The notes under the pieces are model-generated. The model saw nothing but the letters and a program-made list of their open reading frames with translations. It made no database searches and was not told the origin of the DNA. A DNA stretch of 64,000 nt from Mastigamoeba balamuthi (taxonomy: Eukaryota; Evosea; Mastigamoebida; Mastigamoebidae): NCBI GenBank assembly GCA_902651635.1, contig CACRSC010000005.1, positions 1 through 64,000 on the forward strand. Direction: 5' to 3'. Below, one piece after another: positions 37,771-49,853 of this stretch. How positions within the stretch are numbered: the stretch's first letter is position 1; the number at the start of each line of letters is the position of its first letter. A program made the translations under genes and the position numbers.

Positions 37771-40700
37771 TCAATTGGACGTCGCCGGCGACGCCCTCGA
37801 GCGCGTGATGACGCGGAACCCGCAGCGCTCGAGCTCCTGCAGCACCGCCGCCCCCACGGACCCCACGAACGGGCTCACGAGCCCCGTCTGCGCGATAGTG
37901 CCGCTCATCAGCAGCCGCACGCACACGGCCGTCGGGACGCCCACCGCGGCCGCGTTGGCGCTGGGAGCCTCGGGGTCCTCCTCGTCGCGCGTGCGCAGCA
38001 CGATCGACGCCGTGCGCGTCTCGCGGCCGTCGTCGGCGAGCACGTGCGAGATGGTCACGTCGCAGCGGTCCTCGCCGGCGAGGTGCACGAGGCCGAGGCG
38101 CCTCGGGGCCCCCAGCAACGCCGCGAGGGCCGCGATCCTCGTCGTCGGCGGCACCGGCGCCGAGACGCGCGAGGCCTCGTCGAACATGCCGTACTCGTCC
38201 ATCAGCTCGAGCGTCAGCGGCGACCGCGCGGCCCTGGCCACCGCGGCCCTCTCGTCCGACTTGACCTCGAGCAGCGACCTCGTCAGCTCTTTCTGCCCGG
38301 TCGCGTTGAGACGCGGTGACGCGAGGGAGGCGAGGTGGGAGGGCCTCCGCGTGCCCAGTTGGTGATCGACGCCGGGACGGTGTCGCCGGCGAGGAAGCCC
38401 ATGCGGTGCAGGTCCTCGACGACCTCGGCGAACCCCGTGTACGTGACGACGCCGCGGACGACCTCCTTGCACGCGTCGAGCCCCAGCGCCCTCGCGAACC
38501 TCATCGACTCGTCCCTGTCCCGCACGAGAGGAGCCCCCAGCACGCGCACGCGGGGGGTCAGCGACCCAGCCGTGGGCCGCGCGTAGGGGGGAGAGGAGGG
38601 GGCGCTGCGCGTACCCGAGCGGGAAGCCCTCTGTGCTGAGCGCGGGAAGGACGCGCACGGGCCTGCGGTACGAGACGGCGGCGTTGAACTCGGTCTCGGG
38701 GTCGACGGGGCCCTCGCGCTTGAACGCGCACGGGGCGACGGCGCTGCGCAGCGCGGCCTCGAGCAGCTGCGCCGAGCCCGCGTGGTAGCCGAGGCAGTTG
38801 GTCGCGGCGTCAGGCGCGGGGACGACGCCGTGCCAGGCCTCGACGCGGCGCCACGACTGCGGGCCGATCGAGAGCACCCGCGCGGCCAGCACCGCCTCGA
38901 GGTCCGCGCACGAGTGCAGCAGCGTGGCGCCCAGCGCCGCGAAGTCCTCGGACATCTGCGCGAGCGCCGGGGCCTCGGCGTCGCTGACCGTCGCCACGAC
39001 GTGGCGCCCGAGCAGCGAGCACGCGCGCGCGACCTCCGAGGCCGCCTGGGCGCCGGCGAAGACGACGACGATGTCGCTCTCGGCCAGCAGCGGCGCCGGG
39101 TCGTCGGGCATCGCGACGAGGCGCACCGTGCGGTGCCGCTCGGCGACCCCGCGCAGCTCGGCGAGCAGCTGCGGGCCCTTGGGCGCCGCGACGACGGCGG
39201 CCGTGACGATCGCGTTGCCCGCGCGCTCGGCGAGGTGCGCGAGGCACGCCGAGGCCGCCGGGGCCAGCGCGGCGTCGGCCAGCACGACGAGGATGCGGCG
39301 CTCGCCGTTCTTGCGGCGCCACTCGGGTATGTGGCGGGCCTTGGGCGCGAGCTCGCCCTGGTGCGCGACGACGGCCTGCTCGAGGACGGGGCTCAGGTTG
39401 AGCTCCGCGAGCGGCGCGGCCCAGTCGACGACGGCGAGCTCGGGGACGAACGGCGCGAGGCTGCGGCCGATGTACCACGACGACTCGGCGGGCAGCTCGC
39501 ACGGGGCCTGCGAGACGGCGCAGACGAGCACGCCGCGCGGGTGCGCGAGGCCGTCGTAGGCGCGGCGCTCCTCGACGTCGTAGACGAAGAACGGGTGGTC
39601 GATGCTCGTCTCCTTGCAGACAAACTCGAACGAGCCGCAGGGGTCGCACGAGATGTCCGAGATGGCCGCCAGGCGCGGGTGCCGCGTGCGGTACATGGTC
39701 TCGAGCTGCTCGGTCGTGCAGTGCCGCGGGAAGTACTTGTCCCAGTAGACCGCGTTGACGACGACCGTGCAGTGCGGCATGATCTCCGTCGCGAAGACGC
39801 TCTGGAAGAGCTCCGGGTGCACCAGGTACTCCTCCATGCTGAAGGGCGCGTCCCGCGCGATGCGCTTGCACGTCTGATCGGGGCCCAGGAACAGCCCGTA
39901 GACCTGCGCACCGCGCCATGTCGTCAGTGGGACATTCCGAATGCCCGCCCAGCACAGGCGCAGCGCTCCACAGACCGCACGGAACCGCAGTGTTTTGTGG
40001 GCGACCCAGGAGGTGCGCTGGCCGGCGTTGCATCACGGCAACGGTGGAGTGTGTCTCCGAGGGCCACAAGGACCTGCGGATAGGCCACTGGGCAGCTTCT
40101 GATGGCTGACAGACCCCTCCCCCTTGCGCCTGCACAGCCAGAGCCGAGCTCTCGCTGTGCGCTCAGGCGACGCAGGGAAGGCCCACCTGACCCGCCCAAC
40201 GCCGGTGCCGCACGCAAAACCAACAAGCCAACAGCAGAAAACGATAGCAAAGCCCCACTCCCAGGGGAAGCGGCCAGAGTCATCCCACGAGCAGGGAGCA
40301 GGGGGGGCAAGGGGGGCAAGGGGGCACGGCGGGCGGACCTGCCTGTGGTTGAAGTCCTTGTTGGCGACGAGGGCGGGGAGCTCCGAGGGCTCCGAGAGCA
40401 TCTTGTGGGGCAGCAGCGAGAAGACGCTGAGGGCGCCCCGGCCGACCTCGCCCGTGCCCACGATGGCGAAGACCTGCGGGCCCAGCTCCCGCGGGATGCC
40501 CCCGGACTCGATCCTGCGCCCCGCGAGGCGCACGGCGTCCTTGAGGTGCTCGAGCGACGCGTAGTAGTGCGACGTGCTGAGCCCCAGGAACGGCGTCGAG
40601 AACCCCGCACCCAGGTGCCTCGCCCCCAGCCCGCTCAGCACGTCTGCGCACGGCAGCGCGTGAGGAGCAGCCCGGCAGGCGCCGTGGCGTCCAGCAGCGC

Positions 40701-41801
40701 CCTCCCTCCCACACGGTGGGAGAGGGGAGCAGGCCGAGCTCCCGCAGCTGCAAAGACGACACGGGAGCCAGCAGACAGGCAGATCTGCGCCAGCAAGTGC
40801 GCGCCCTCGAAGGCGTCGACAAGGCCAGCCCAGGCAGACTACGAGGGGCGGAGGAGGGGCAGCCAGGAAGGTGGCAGCAGCCCCGCCATGCTGGCAAGTG
40901 CACTCGACGGTGGGGCCCCACCTTCGAGAGCTTCGTGGCACGGATGGCGTGGCTGGGGAGGAGTGTGCGGAGCAGCGAACCTGTCATGCCGACGACGCCC
41001 GCGAAGTAGCCGAGCTTGATGACGCGGTAGCCCTTCTCGTCTGTGATGCGCTCGTAGTCGAGCAGCGTGATGCGCTTGGCCAGCACGGCGTCGAGCATCG
41101 GCATGTTGTACGGCTGCGCCTTGATCGTGTGGCTGAAGAACGCGTACGCCTGCGCGCGTGCCCTCACGCGGCCGTCAGTGCGTGCCATGCAGAACAAAAC
41201 GAACAGAACAGAACAGAACAGAACAGAACAGAGCAGTCACAACAGAACAGGAGAGAGGAGGAGATGCAGGAGGGTGGGCTGCATGCGTGCATGCATGCCT
41301 TCAACTGCCACCCCGTAACAGCCTGTTGTGCTGTGCTGAGTGAGCCCCAGAGCCCACCCGCCCTTGGCAACGGGCCATCTGGAATTGAAAAGATATGCGG
41401 AGATTCGCTCGGCCCCCCAGTATCTCGCAGATTCCAAGTCTCAAAACGAAGCAGACGGCGCGCGGGGCCGGTGGACCTTGTTGGCCAGCATGGCGTCTGG
41501 CGGGTGGCGCTCCTTGACGCCGAGTATCACGTTGGCCTCGCCGAGGTCCTCGCTGATCTTGGCCCCCGCGCGCTCGTAGTCGGCGTCGGGGAAGACGCGC
41601 AGGGCCGAGGGCTGGACGATGACGCGGAAGCCCTGCCGCACCAGCTCCGCCACGTCCTGCGGAGTCAGGGGCGCCCGCCGCTCCCACCGGCTGCGCCGCT
41701 CGCGCGCGATCCCGACGACGCCTGGGGAGGGCGGCCCGGGGGCCCCGCGCCCGAGGTGAGCGCGCGCGCGCAGGCGGAGACGCGGACATACCTTTGACCA
41801 T
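37771..41801 (-). CDS. AASS: Bifunctional lysine-ketoglutarate reductase / saccharopine dehydrogenase (AASS type)
   Basis: First enzymes of the saccharopine route of lysine breakdown. Exon 1 is just MVK; then GVVGIARERRSRWERRAPLT, ADYERAGAKISEDLGEANVI, FFSHTIKAQPYNMPMLD, LLDYERITDEKGYRVIKLGY, GFSTPFLGLSTSHYYASLEH and GGIPRELGPQVFAIVGTGEV: a standard LKR half. After intron 40341-39925 or so (NHRQ to VYGLFLGP) the long exon carries SDISCDPCGSFEFV, then the SDH half: AWHGVVPAPDAATNCLGYHA, STEGFPLG joined to DESMRFARALG, EVVRGVVTYTGF, ITNW joined to KELTRSLLEV. The intron after ITNW is GC-AG (38354). The SDH half lacks the GxGxxG nucleotide motif (reads ILVVLADAALAPAASA) and the DPG motif, so that activity is doubtful. 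The 41.2-kb intron has an (AACAG)n repeat. Confidence 0.88.
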
Positions 41802-42172
41802 TCGCAAAACAGTAGGCGCGATATTTGGGGCTACGTATCTAGATATGCCGACATGAGGCCGCAAGTATCTGGCGGGTTCCCTTCCGTTTGGGGAAGGGGG
41901 GAGCGCAGGAGGAGAGGAAATTGGCCCTGAGGGGCAGCCATGACGGTCTTCGGGCTGGGGGGAGGCAGAGGGCCACGGCTGATTCCGGATATCTCGGAAA
42001 TCTCTTGGAGGGAAGGATCTTCGTCGGGGAAAAATCCGCCTCAGTCTCTTTTATTGCCTGCATCCGTTGTGAAGCCTCTTTTGGTCTGGGCAGCGTGGGA
42101 TCCGCTGTCTGCCTGCAGCCCGTGGGCCCCCCATCGACGGAGGAGGGCGTGGGCAGCGATTCTTGCGCGGGG
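41802..42172. other. Divergent upstream region between AASS and the SLC35F6-like gene
   Basis: About 370 bp; likely shared promoter. Contains AT-rich words around GATATC (GGATATCTCGGAAATCTC near 41990). No gene recognised. Confidence 0.45.
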
Positions 42173-43989
42173 ATGCGGTCGCGGGGCCGCCAGTGCACTC
42201 TGTGGGCGAGCGGGGCGCTGGGCAGCCTCTCCGTCGCCGTCGTCATCTTCCTGGCCTCGGGCACCGCGAGCACCATCATCACCAAGTTCATCTTCACGTC
42301 GCGGGCGGCGGGGCGCCACGGGAGGGAGCACGAGTTCCTCAAGCCCTGGTGCGTGCGGGGCCCACGGCCACGAGAAACACCCCCTCCGCATTTAGTTGCT
42401 CTTGAATTCCGCGGATATCAACCGAATTCCCCAGAGGGATTCGAGCAATCTCCCCCTTGGATTCCTGTTTTCAAGTGGCTTTCCAGTGTCTCGTCAGAAT
42501 TCTTATGTTGACACAGGAGACTCTTTCATTCGACACACTTCTTGTGCCACCTCTTGCTCCCCATCCACGTATGCGCAGATCTCATTGGAAGATTGCACGC
42601 AGATCCTGCTGAAATCCACTTCTGCACTAGGGAATCTTACTAAGTCGGAATCTGGCCTCGCAGGTTCAATGCGTGGACGATGTTCTTCGGCATGGCCCTC
42701 TGCCTGATTGTCCACCTCGTCGAGGCGAGGCGCAACGCATCCCGCAGGTCGCCCAAGCACAAGGACCGCCACCCACCGGTGGGGCGCCGGGCCCTGTGGC
42801 GCCAGCGCGTGCGCCTCGTGCTGGTCGTGGGCGTCCCGGCCATGTGCGACGTCGTCGGCACGTACCTCATGAACGTCGGGTTCCTCTGGATCACCACCTC
42901 GGTCTGGCAGATGCTCCGCGGCTCGGTCATCGTCTTCACGGCCGTCCTCAAGGTCACCTACCGCCACAAGCGCATCTACCCCGCAGGCACGGCTCCCCCG
43001 GCTCGCGTGCTCGCGTTCAATTGAATTCACTTTGTTTTTGCATTCACTGCCTTTGGAATATCGGGGGAAATCAATTCCGAGAAGAGCCCCGGAAATCAGG
43101 AGTATCCGGGAACTGGAAGCTGTCATTTGAACTTCACGGAAATGCTCCCCCGTAGGGAAACAAACGAACTCGCTTGCACTCAGAAATCCTCGGGACGGTC
43201 GTGGTGCTGGTCGGCGTGAGTCTCGTGGGCCTGTCGGCCTTCTACACGCCGGGCGAGGCGAGCGGCGGCGGCGGCGACGACGTTGGCAGCTCGGCGTCGT
43301 CCGGGGCGGGCGGAGGAGGCGGAGGGCACGGGGTGGGCGTGACGAAGATGGTGGCGGGCATCGCGCTGGTCGTGCTGTCGGAGCTCATGATCGCCATACA
43401 GACGATCGTCGAGGAGAAGCTGCTGCACGACGTGCGGGCCTCGGCGACGCTGCTGGTGGGCATCCAGGGCGTCTGGGGCCTCGTCGTCTGCTCGCTCGTC
43501 TGCATGCCGCTCGCGCAGGTGCTGCCCGGCGACGACGGCGACGGCATCCGCGAGGACACGCTCGACACGCTCGAGATGCTCGGCAACAGCTGGGCGCTCG
43601 TCGCGCTCAACGCGGCGTTTGCGCTCAACGTGCTGGTGCTCAACGTGTACATCCTCGTCGTCATCGCCAAGGCCGACGCGATGCTGATGAACCTGCTCGA
43701 CCCCGTGCGCACGCTCTTCGTCTGGGGCGTCATGCTGCTCGTGCACTACGCCATCAGCCCCGCCCACGGCGAGAGCCTCAACTGGTGGAGCTTCCTCGAG
43801 CTCGGCGGCTTCGCGGTGCTCGTGCTGGGCCTCTTCCTCTACAACGGCGTCGTGCGCTTCCGGTGCCTGCCGCTCGGCAAGAACGAGGCTGCGAGCCCGC
43901 GGCCGTCGACGGCGGCCCGGGGGGAGGAGGACGAGGGCAGCGGCGAACGTGAGCCCCTCGTGCCCGACGCTTCGTTGAAGCAGCTCTGA
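42173..43989 (+). CDS. SLC35F6-like drug/metabolite transporter superfamily protein
   Basis: 434 aa, ten or so transmembrane helices; the SLC35F6/CRT-like branch, usually lysosomal or mitochondrial membrane. Exons 42173-42348, 42664-42986, 43184-43989. Motifs shared with SLC35F6: TASTIITKFIF in helix 1, PAMCDVVGTYLMNVGFLWIT, SVWQMLRGSVIVFTAVLKV (the family's 'SxxQMLRGxxIIFT'), LVVLSELMIAIQTIVEEKLL, NLLDPVRTLFVWGVMLLVHY and a dileucine-type tail EREPLVPDASLKQL compatible with endolysosomal sorting. A Gly-rich loop with SGGGGDDVGSS is an insertion. Intron 2 is GC-AG (GCACGG at 42987). Both introns are AT-rich with GAATTC words, in contrast to the exons. Confidence 0.85.
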
Positions 43990-44250
43990 TTGCCCCGCTC
44001 CGCCCTGTCTTGTTGTCGTGTTGACTGTCGCGACTGCAGTGCGGGGCCCGTGCAGCCCGGGCAGCAGCCGCCCGCCTCACAAGGCAGCGGCCGATGCCAT
44101 ATAGGGGGTCGGAACTTCCGGTTAACACAGAGTGAACGTCCCGCGGAGCGCAGAGTCGAGTTGCCCATTCGAGAACTCTCGCCCTTTATTCCGGCTTTCT
44201 TCCTCGCGGGTTATAAATACCGATGTCACTCCACGCTCCCGCTTGGGGGA

Positions 44251-44693
44251 TCACACCCCGAGCTTCTGGTGGTGGTGGTTGCTGCTGCTGCTGCTGCTGC
44301 TGCTTGTCCTCCTGTGCGGGGCCGCTGCTGCATCCCTGTGCGTCGCCTGCGGCCGCTTGGTCGTCGCCCCCGACCGCAGCCTGGGCGAGTCGGGCTCGTC
44401 GAAGCTGAACTCGTCGGCACGCTCGCTGTGCGCCGCCTGCTGCAGCGGGTGCGGGGCCTCGGGCATCACGAGCACGAGCACGCCTTCCTGCTGGTGCGGC
44501 ACAGTGTCAGCGTTGGCGGGAGTTGCACAAAGGAGTGAGAGGAAAGAGTGAGAAAGAGAGAGGGTACCTGAAGGAGGTTCTGGCGTGTCGAGGGCGACAT
44601 GTGCAGCACGCCGAGGCTGCTGTGCAGCCCCCTGTCGAGGCCCAGGGTCTGACGGATGGCCGACCGCAGCGATGCCAGGCGCACAGTCTCCAT
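44251..44693 (-). CDS. Small unknown protein, family X member 1
   Basis: 120 aa, two exons: 44693-44568 and 44487-44251, with an 80-nt GT-AG intron (GTACCC..CACCAGCAG). Not a recognised family, but two paralogues lie at 51.7-52.1 and 52.9-53.3 kb. Exon 1: METVRLASLRSAIRQTLG, then SLGVLHMSPSTRQNLLQ. Exon 2: EGVLVLVMPEAPHPLQQ, FSFDEPDSPRLRSG, a Ser run from a GCT/AGC repeat, and the end HHHQKLGV. The hydrophobic patch EGVLVLVMPE and the acidic/proline motif DEPxSPR are the conserved core. The intron sits at exactly the same codon in all three. No signal peptide or membrane span. The SP within the motif is a possible proline-directed phosphorylation site. Confidence 0.65.
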
Positions 44694-45399
44694 GCTCTGC
44701 TGGGTCTCTTCTCTTTCTTTTGTGTTCTGCGTCTTTTTGTGTATCTGGTGCGTCTTGTGCTTCCTCAACTTGATGATAAATATGGTGGCGTGGCGTGCGA
44801 TGCCGACCCTGGCTCTGTAGCCCTCTTCCAGAAGCTGCCGTGGTGAAATGACGAACGCTATCTTTTTCTTCGCGGTTTCGCCCGCCGGAATTGGCCCGCG
44901 CGAGAAAGCTCGTCACCGGAGGCGCGGTGGCCCAGCCGCGGGACGCAGCGACCGCCGCGGAGCGGGCGGAGCACCGCGGGAGGAAATCCGTGGCTTCTGT
45001 TGTTCCTTGAAATCCTTCGACTTCCGTTCGTGATTATCCACTCGGCGCTGCGCCTGCTCTGTTTGGGGCTCTCGCCAATTCCTGGCGGAAAAGCAGCCCT
45101 ATCGGCATTTCGAGGTGCACTGACAGCGGAACTCAGCCGGCGAAGGGGTGCTTTTCCGGCCGCGAGTTGAACTGCGATGTCCCCGGAGTTCAGGCGTTAT
45201 CAACCCCAGCTGGCAGCCCGTCGTCGCATTGCCCCCAGCAAATGCACGAGGGGGCATATTCAATCGTGGGCAGCACATCAGCGAGATGAAGGCCAATGCC
45301 CGAATTCCAACGCTAGGTGCTTTTGTTTGTTCCGTCCCCCCCTTCCAGACCAGACGAGCGGCTTTGGCAGCGGCGGTGCTCCCTCTCCCTCCCCCCCCT
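44694..45399. other. Spacer between family X member 1 and the RPA34.5-like gene
   Basis: About 700 bp. Upstream region of the leftward family X gene and 3' flank of the leftward RPA34.5-like gene. No gene recognised. Confidence 0.45.
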
Positions 45400-46325
45400 T
45401 CACGCGCGGCGCTTGGCGGACGAGGGCGTGGCCTCCTTGCGCTGCCTCTTGGACGAGGCCATGGGCGTGGTCTCGGGCGCCTGCTGCTGCTCCTCCTCCT
45501 CGACGGGGGGCGCGGAGCTCTTGGACGACTTGCGCGCAGTCGACTGCGCGGGCTTCTCCGCGGCGCCCCGCTTGGGCGTCTTGGCCTGCTGCTGGGCCTC
45601 GGGCTCGGCCATCTCGGCGTCCTTGGCGCCGCTGGCGCTGCGCCTCTTGGCCCGCGCAGAGGAGGCCTTGGGCGGCGCGACCTGCGGGGCGCCGATGGCC
45701 CTCCACGAGGACCTGCGCGACTCTGCGAGCTGCACGATGGGGTCCTCGTTGACAAAGACGACCCGCGAGGGGTCGGGCCTCTCGGCGCCCTCCGCCACCC
45801 GCGCGCGCTTGGCGGTCAGCAGCGCGGCGTCCGCGAGCGCGTAGGCCGAGGCGAACGGGGCCGCGGGCGCGTACGAGTCGGTCTTCTTGTCGGGCACGAG
45901 GGCCACGATGTGCTGGTACTCGCTCGCCTGCAGCGGGCGCAGGCACAGGCGCTTGCCGCCCAGCTCAAACTCGGCGGCGGCGCCCTCCTCGGGCATGTCG
46001 ACGGTTACGCCGTCGAGTTCGCGCGGGTCCATCTGGGCGGCCAATTCAATTCGAATTGAATCTCGAAAATCGGATGCGGGTGTCGGCGCGGAGGGCGCGG
46101 GGCGGCGGGCGCGGAACCGCGGGGGCGACGCGGCGGGGGCGGGGCGGCTGCGCGCACGTCGTGGGGGAGGGTGAAGAGGACGAGGTCGGAGGACGCGGTG
46201 TCCTTGAGGTAGAGCGCGGCAGAGGCGACGGAGAGCGGCTGGTAGTCCTCTCCGGCGTCGTACCAGTCGCACTCGCCCTCGGGGCTCGCGCGCTCCGCGT
46301 CTGACATGACCTCGTCCTCGGACAT
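45400..46325 (-). CDS. RNA polymerase I subunit RPA34.5-like protein
   Basis: Exon 1 from 46325: MSEDEVMSDAERASPEGE, ASSDLVLFTLPHD. A GT-AG intron (GTGCGC..CGCCCAG) leads to exon 2 (46032-45400): MDPRELDGVTVDMPEEG, FELGGKRLCLRPLQASEYQH, HIVALVPDKKTDSY. The order 'L(W/F)xxxP.D(l/m)xxxxLxGxxV......GK' and the strongly basic Ala/Lys-rich tail (SSARAKRRSASGAKD; ending PSSAKRRA) fit RPA34.5/PAF49, which dimerises with RPA49 on Pol I and has such a Lys-rich tail. Overall similarity is weak, as is usual for this subunit, so the call is tentative. The intron includes a TTCAATTCGAATTGAA palindrome. Confidence 0.55.
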
Positions 46326-46572
46326 CTGCGCGCTCGAGGGAATCTTTACAATGACATCATAGCGTGATGTCAGATCCAGATTTATTCGCCCGATCCGTTG
46401 CCCACCTCTCACCTCCTACGGTGGGCACGCTCGGGCCTCCCTTCGTTGCGGTGCCCCGGGGTGTGCGACGCCGTGCTCGGAATGAAGATATTTGAGGGCC
46501 GATGAGATCTTCGGGAGATATCGGTATCTCGTGGTCTCTTCAAAGGCGCGGTTTTCGGGTGAGGAGGCGCAA

Positions 46573-49500
46573 ATGGCGGCCTCATCTCCGCTCTATGCCG
46601 AGGTCGTCGACAAGATCAACCAGGTCAAGCTCTCCAACTCCGACGCCAAGCGCGAGCTCCTCGCCCAGGTCGCGCCCGCCCCCGTTGCCCTCCGCGCGCG
46701 CCCAGCACATTTTCCCTCGGGGGCTGATTCGAATTGAATTCAATTCAATTCAATTGAATTCGCGGGCTGCGGGGCTGCGCGCAGGTGTTCGAGATTGTGA
46801 TGAACAGGGACACGAAGCTGCTGGACGAGTTCCTGACGGACCTGCTGGCGTTCGAGTCGGACAGCAACGCGGACGTGCGCAAGTCGCTCGTGGCGTTCAT
46901 CGACGGCGTCGTCCGCAAGCTCCCCGACTGTGCGCTGGCGCCGGCGCCCCTCCGCGCGCGCGGGGGTCTCTGTTTCCGGGATCCTCTCTGCGGAGATACC
47001 GCAGATTTTCCCGCTGATATTTCGCTGACCAGACGCGGACGTGGCGCTCGATACGCTGGGGAGGCTCGTGGACGACAGGAGCCAGACGGTCTCGAAGAAG
47101 GCCATCAGCGCCATCTCGCCGATCCTGCACCGCTCCATCGACAGGCTGTGCGTCGGCCCAGCCCTCGTCCGGCGGCCATCGGCCCAGGGCCCTCCCCTCG
47201 CCGCCCTCCAGCCCCACGTGGCGAGGCCGGGGCGCCTTCACCGCCGGAACAGCTGTCTCTCTTCGTGGCACGCTGCTGTGCGGTGTCTCTTGGCTGCCCT
47301 TGGTCCCCAGTGTGCGCAAGAGAGGGCTGCCAGAGCGCTGCTTGATTGGCTGGCTGCTCTGCTATGCTTTGCGGGTCTCCGGTGCCGCAGTGCTGACTCC
47401 TCTGCTGGCTCTTGCTGTCGCAGTCTGCGGGAGCGGCTGTCGCAGAAGCACGCGCACCTGTGGGGCGCGGTCATGACCATCACGCGCAAGGCCGTCACGA
47501 AGATCGACCACGACCAGGACGCCCTGCGCACGCAGGCCCTCAAGTTCGCAGAGAGCGTCCTCCTCGCGTTCCTCCCCGCCGGCAACTCCCGCTCCTCCGA
47601 CGTGCGCCCCCCTTCCCACCCGCCATCGCCACGAAACCCGCAGAGAACCGCAGAGAACCCCCGCAGACCCGCATAGACACGCGTGGGGAAAACGAACAAC
47701 AGAAATCCAACACTCAGCGTCTGGGCGTGTGCAGAAGGAGCTGTCGCTCGAGTGCATACCGCAGAACCACCCGATCATGAACGCCGAGGCGCTGCGGCGC
47801 GAGGCCAACGCGGTGCTGGCGAGCGTCGTGGGCCGCGTCATGCGCAGCGAGACCAGCACGACGCTGCTCGTCGGCGTCAGCGTCCTCGGCGCCGTCGCCC
47901 GCGCGCGGCCGCTCGACGCGATGCGCGCCGTCGCCCCGGCGCTGCTGGCGCTGCGCGACAGCCCGCCGCCCTCTGTGCGCTCGCTGCCGCCTGCGCTGCT
48001 GCCGTCGATACAGCACTCGGTCCGCGCTGCGGTGGCGGCGCTCGCCAAGGTCCCGGGGGCGCTGGCCAAGTGGCCCGCGCTCGGCGAGGCGCCCGCGCAG
48101 GACCACCAGCGGTACAGCAGCACCGAGGGGCCCGAGGGCGACGGCCAGACGCCGCCGCCGCCCCCGCCGCCCATCAAGCGCCAGCGCACTGAGACGCCGC
48201 CGCTGGGGCAGGGCGCCCAGGGGCCGCAGGGCCCCGTCATGACAGTGGTGCCGCCCCCGCCGCCCGGCATGGGCGTCGGCGTCGCGCAGATGCCGATGGT
48301 CCCGCCGCCTCCAATGCAGGGCATGCAGCCGATGCAGGGCATGCAGGGCATGCCGGGTATGATGATGGGGATGGCAGTGCCCCCGCCCCCTCAGTGGGTG
48401 CCGCAACAGCAGCAGCAGCAGCAGCAGCAGTACGGGGCGCCCCAGGGCGTCGTTGTGCCCCCGCCACCGCCGCCGCAGCAGCAGATGATGATGATGGGGG
48501 GCAGGTGCACGCCGCCTGTGCCGCCTGAGGCACAGCAGCAGGGGCAGGGGATGGGGCGCGTGCCCTTCACGATCGCGGAGGTCGACAAGTGCTTCCTGCC
48601 CGGCGCCGCGGCGCTGCCGTACGAGGCGCTGGTGGAGCTGGCGCTGGGCCCCCTGCTGCAGGGCACTGTGCCGCAGATCCGGCCCCTGCCTCCGTACGTC
48701 CGCGTCCGCGACCTCGTCGAGGCCATCGACAGCGTGCGCCCGCACCCGCCGCGCTGCCCCTCGAGGCGCCCTCTGACGCCCGCTGGCAGTTTGTGCGGCT
48801 GATGCAGACGACAGCGACGACAGCGGCCACGCAGATGGCCCCGCCGCCTCCTCCGCAGGTCAAGCAGCAGCCGCAGCAGCAGCAGCAGCAGCCCCGGGCA
48901 CGGGAGGCGATGCAGCAGGCGGCGTCGCCGGCGGTGGAGGAGCGCAAGCCTGCGGTGGAGCAGACGGCCGTGAAGCTGCCGCCCGACCCCGTGCTGCCGC
49001 CCGTGCAGCTGCCCCCCGAGCAGGCGCGCAGGCACGGCGCGGCGGCGTTCGGCAGGATGCGGGCGGCGGCGCTGGCGCCCGCGTGCGCGGGGCTGCGCGA
49101 CGCGCTGGTGGCGAAGCTGGCGGTGCGCGCGCTCGACGCCGAGGCCGTCGAGGCGACGGTGGCCTACGGCGTCGAGGACTTTGCCGCGCGGCAGCCGCTG
49201 CTGCTCAAGCTCCTGTTCGCGCTCGCGGCCGACGCCCAGAAAGACGACAGGTGTGTGCCGTGCGGATTGGGGGCGCAGGCGTTAATGAACCCGGGCGGAA
49301 CCCGCCGACTCGCTTTTCATTTGTTGTCAATTGAAATGCCTCCGAAATATCAGCGAGAGAGAGAGAAACCGAGTAATCGCCAGCGGGGGCAGAGAGCACT
49401 CATGTGAGCCCCTGCGTTGCTGCGCCCCCCTCGCCCTCGCGCGCGCAGGTACGCGACGGTGGCCGCGGCGATCGCGAGCAAGGTGGGCCCCGGGGTCGCG

Positions 49501-49822
49501 CCGCTGCTGCTGCAGGCGCCGAGCGTGCCGCCCAAGGTGCTCGCCGTCGTCGCCGCGTGGGTCCGCGAGGCCGACAGGAGCGCGCCGGCGCTGACGTGCC
49601 TCAAGAAGCTGGCCGTCGCCGGGTCGCCGCCGTGCCGCACGGCCGCGCTGGAGCAGGTGCTCGGCTTCTCGACCGACGACGACGCGCGCATCCGCGACCT
49701 GGCGACGCGCCTGCTCGTCAACCGCCTCTACGAGTACAACCACCTCGCAAAGGCCATCGAGCGCAGGGCCATCGCCCAGGCGATGCCCCCGGCGGCGCCA
49801 GCAGCGGCCGACCCCGGCGCCG

Positions 49823-49853
<31 letters not shown>

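Noticed and set aside
38782-40083. 433-aa plus-strand frame
   Set aside because: Antisense to the long exon of AASS; arginine- and alanine-rich shadow.
41200-41245. (AACAG)n run as a possible telomere-like repeat
   Set aside because: Short, internal and inside an AASS intron; a simple microsatellite.
48407-48430. CAG repeat runs as unusual structures
   Set aside because: They encode Gln in a disordered linker of symplekin, a common feature of amoebozoan proteins.
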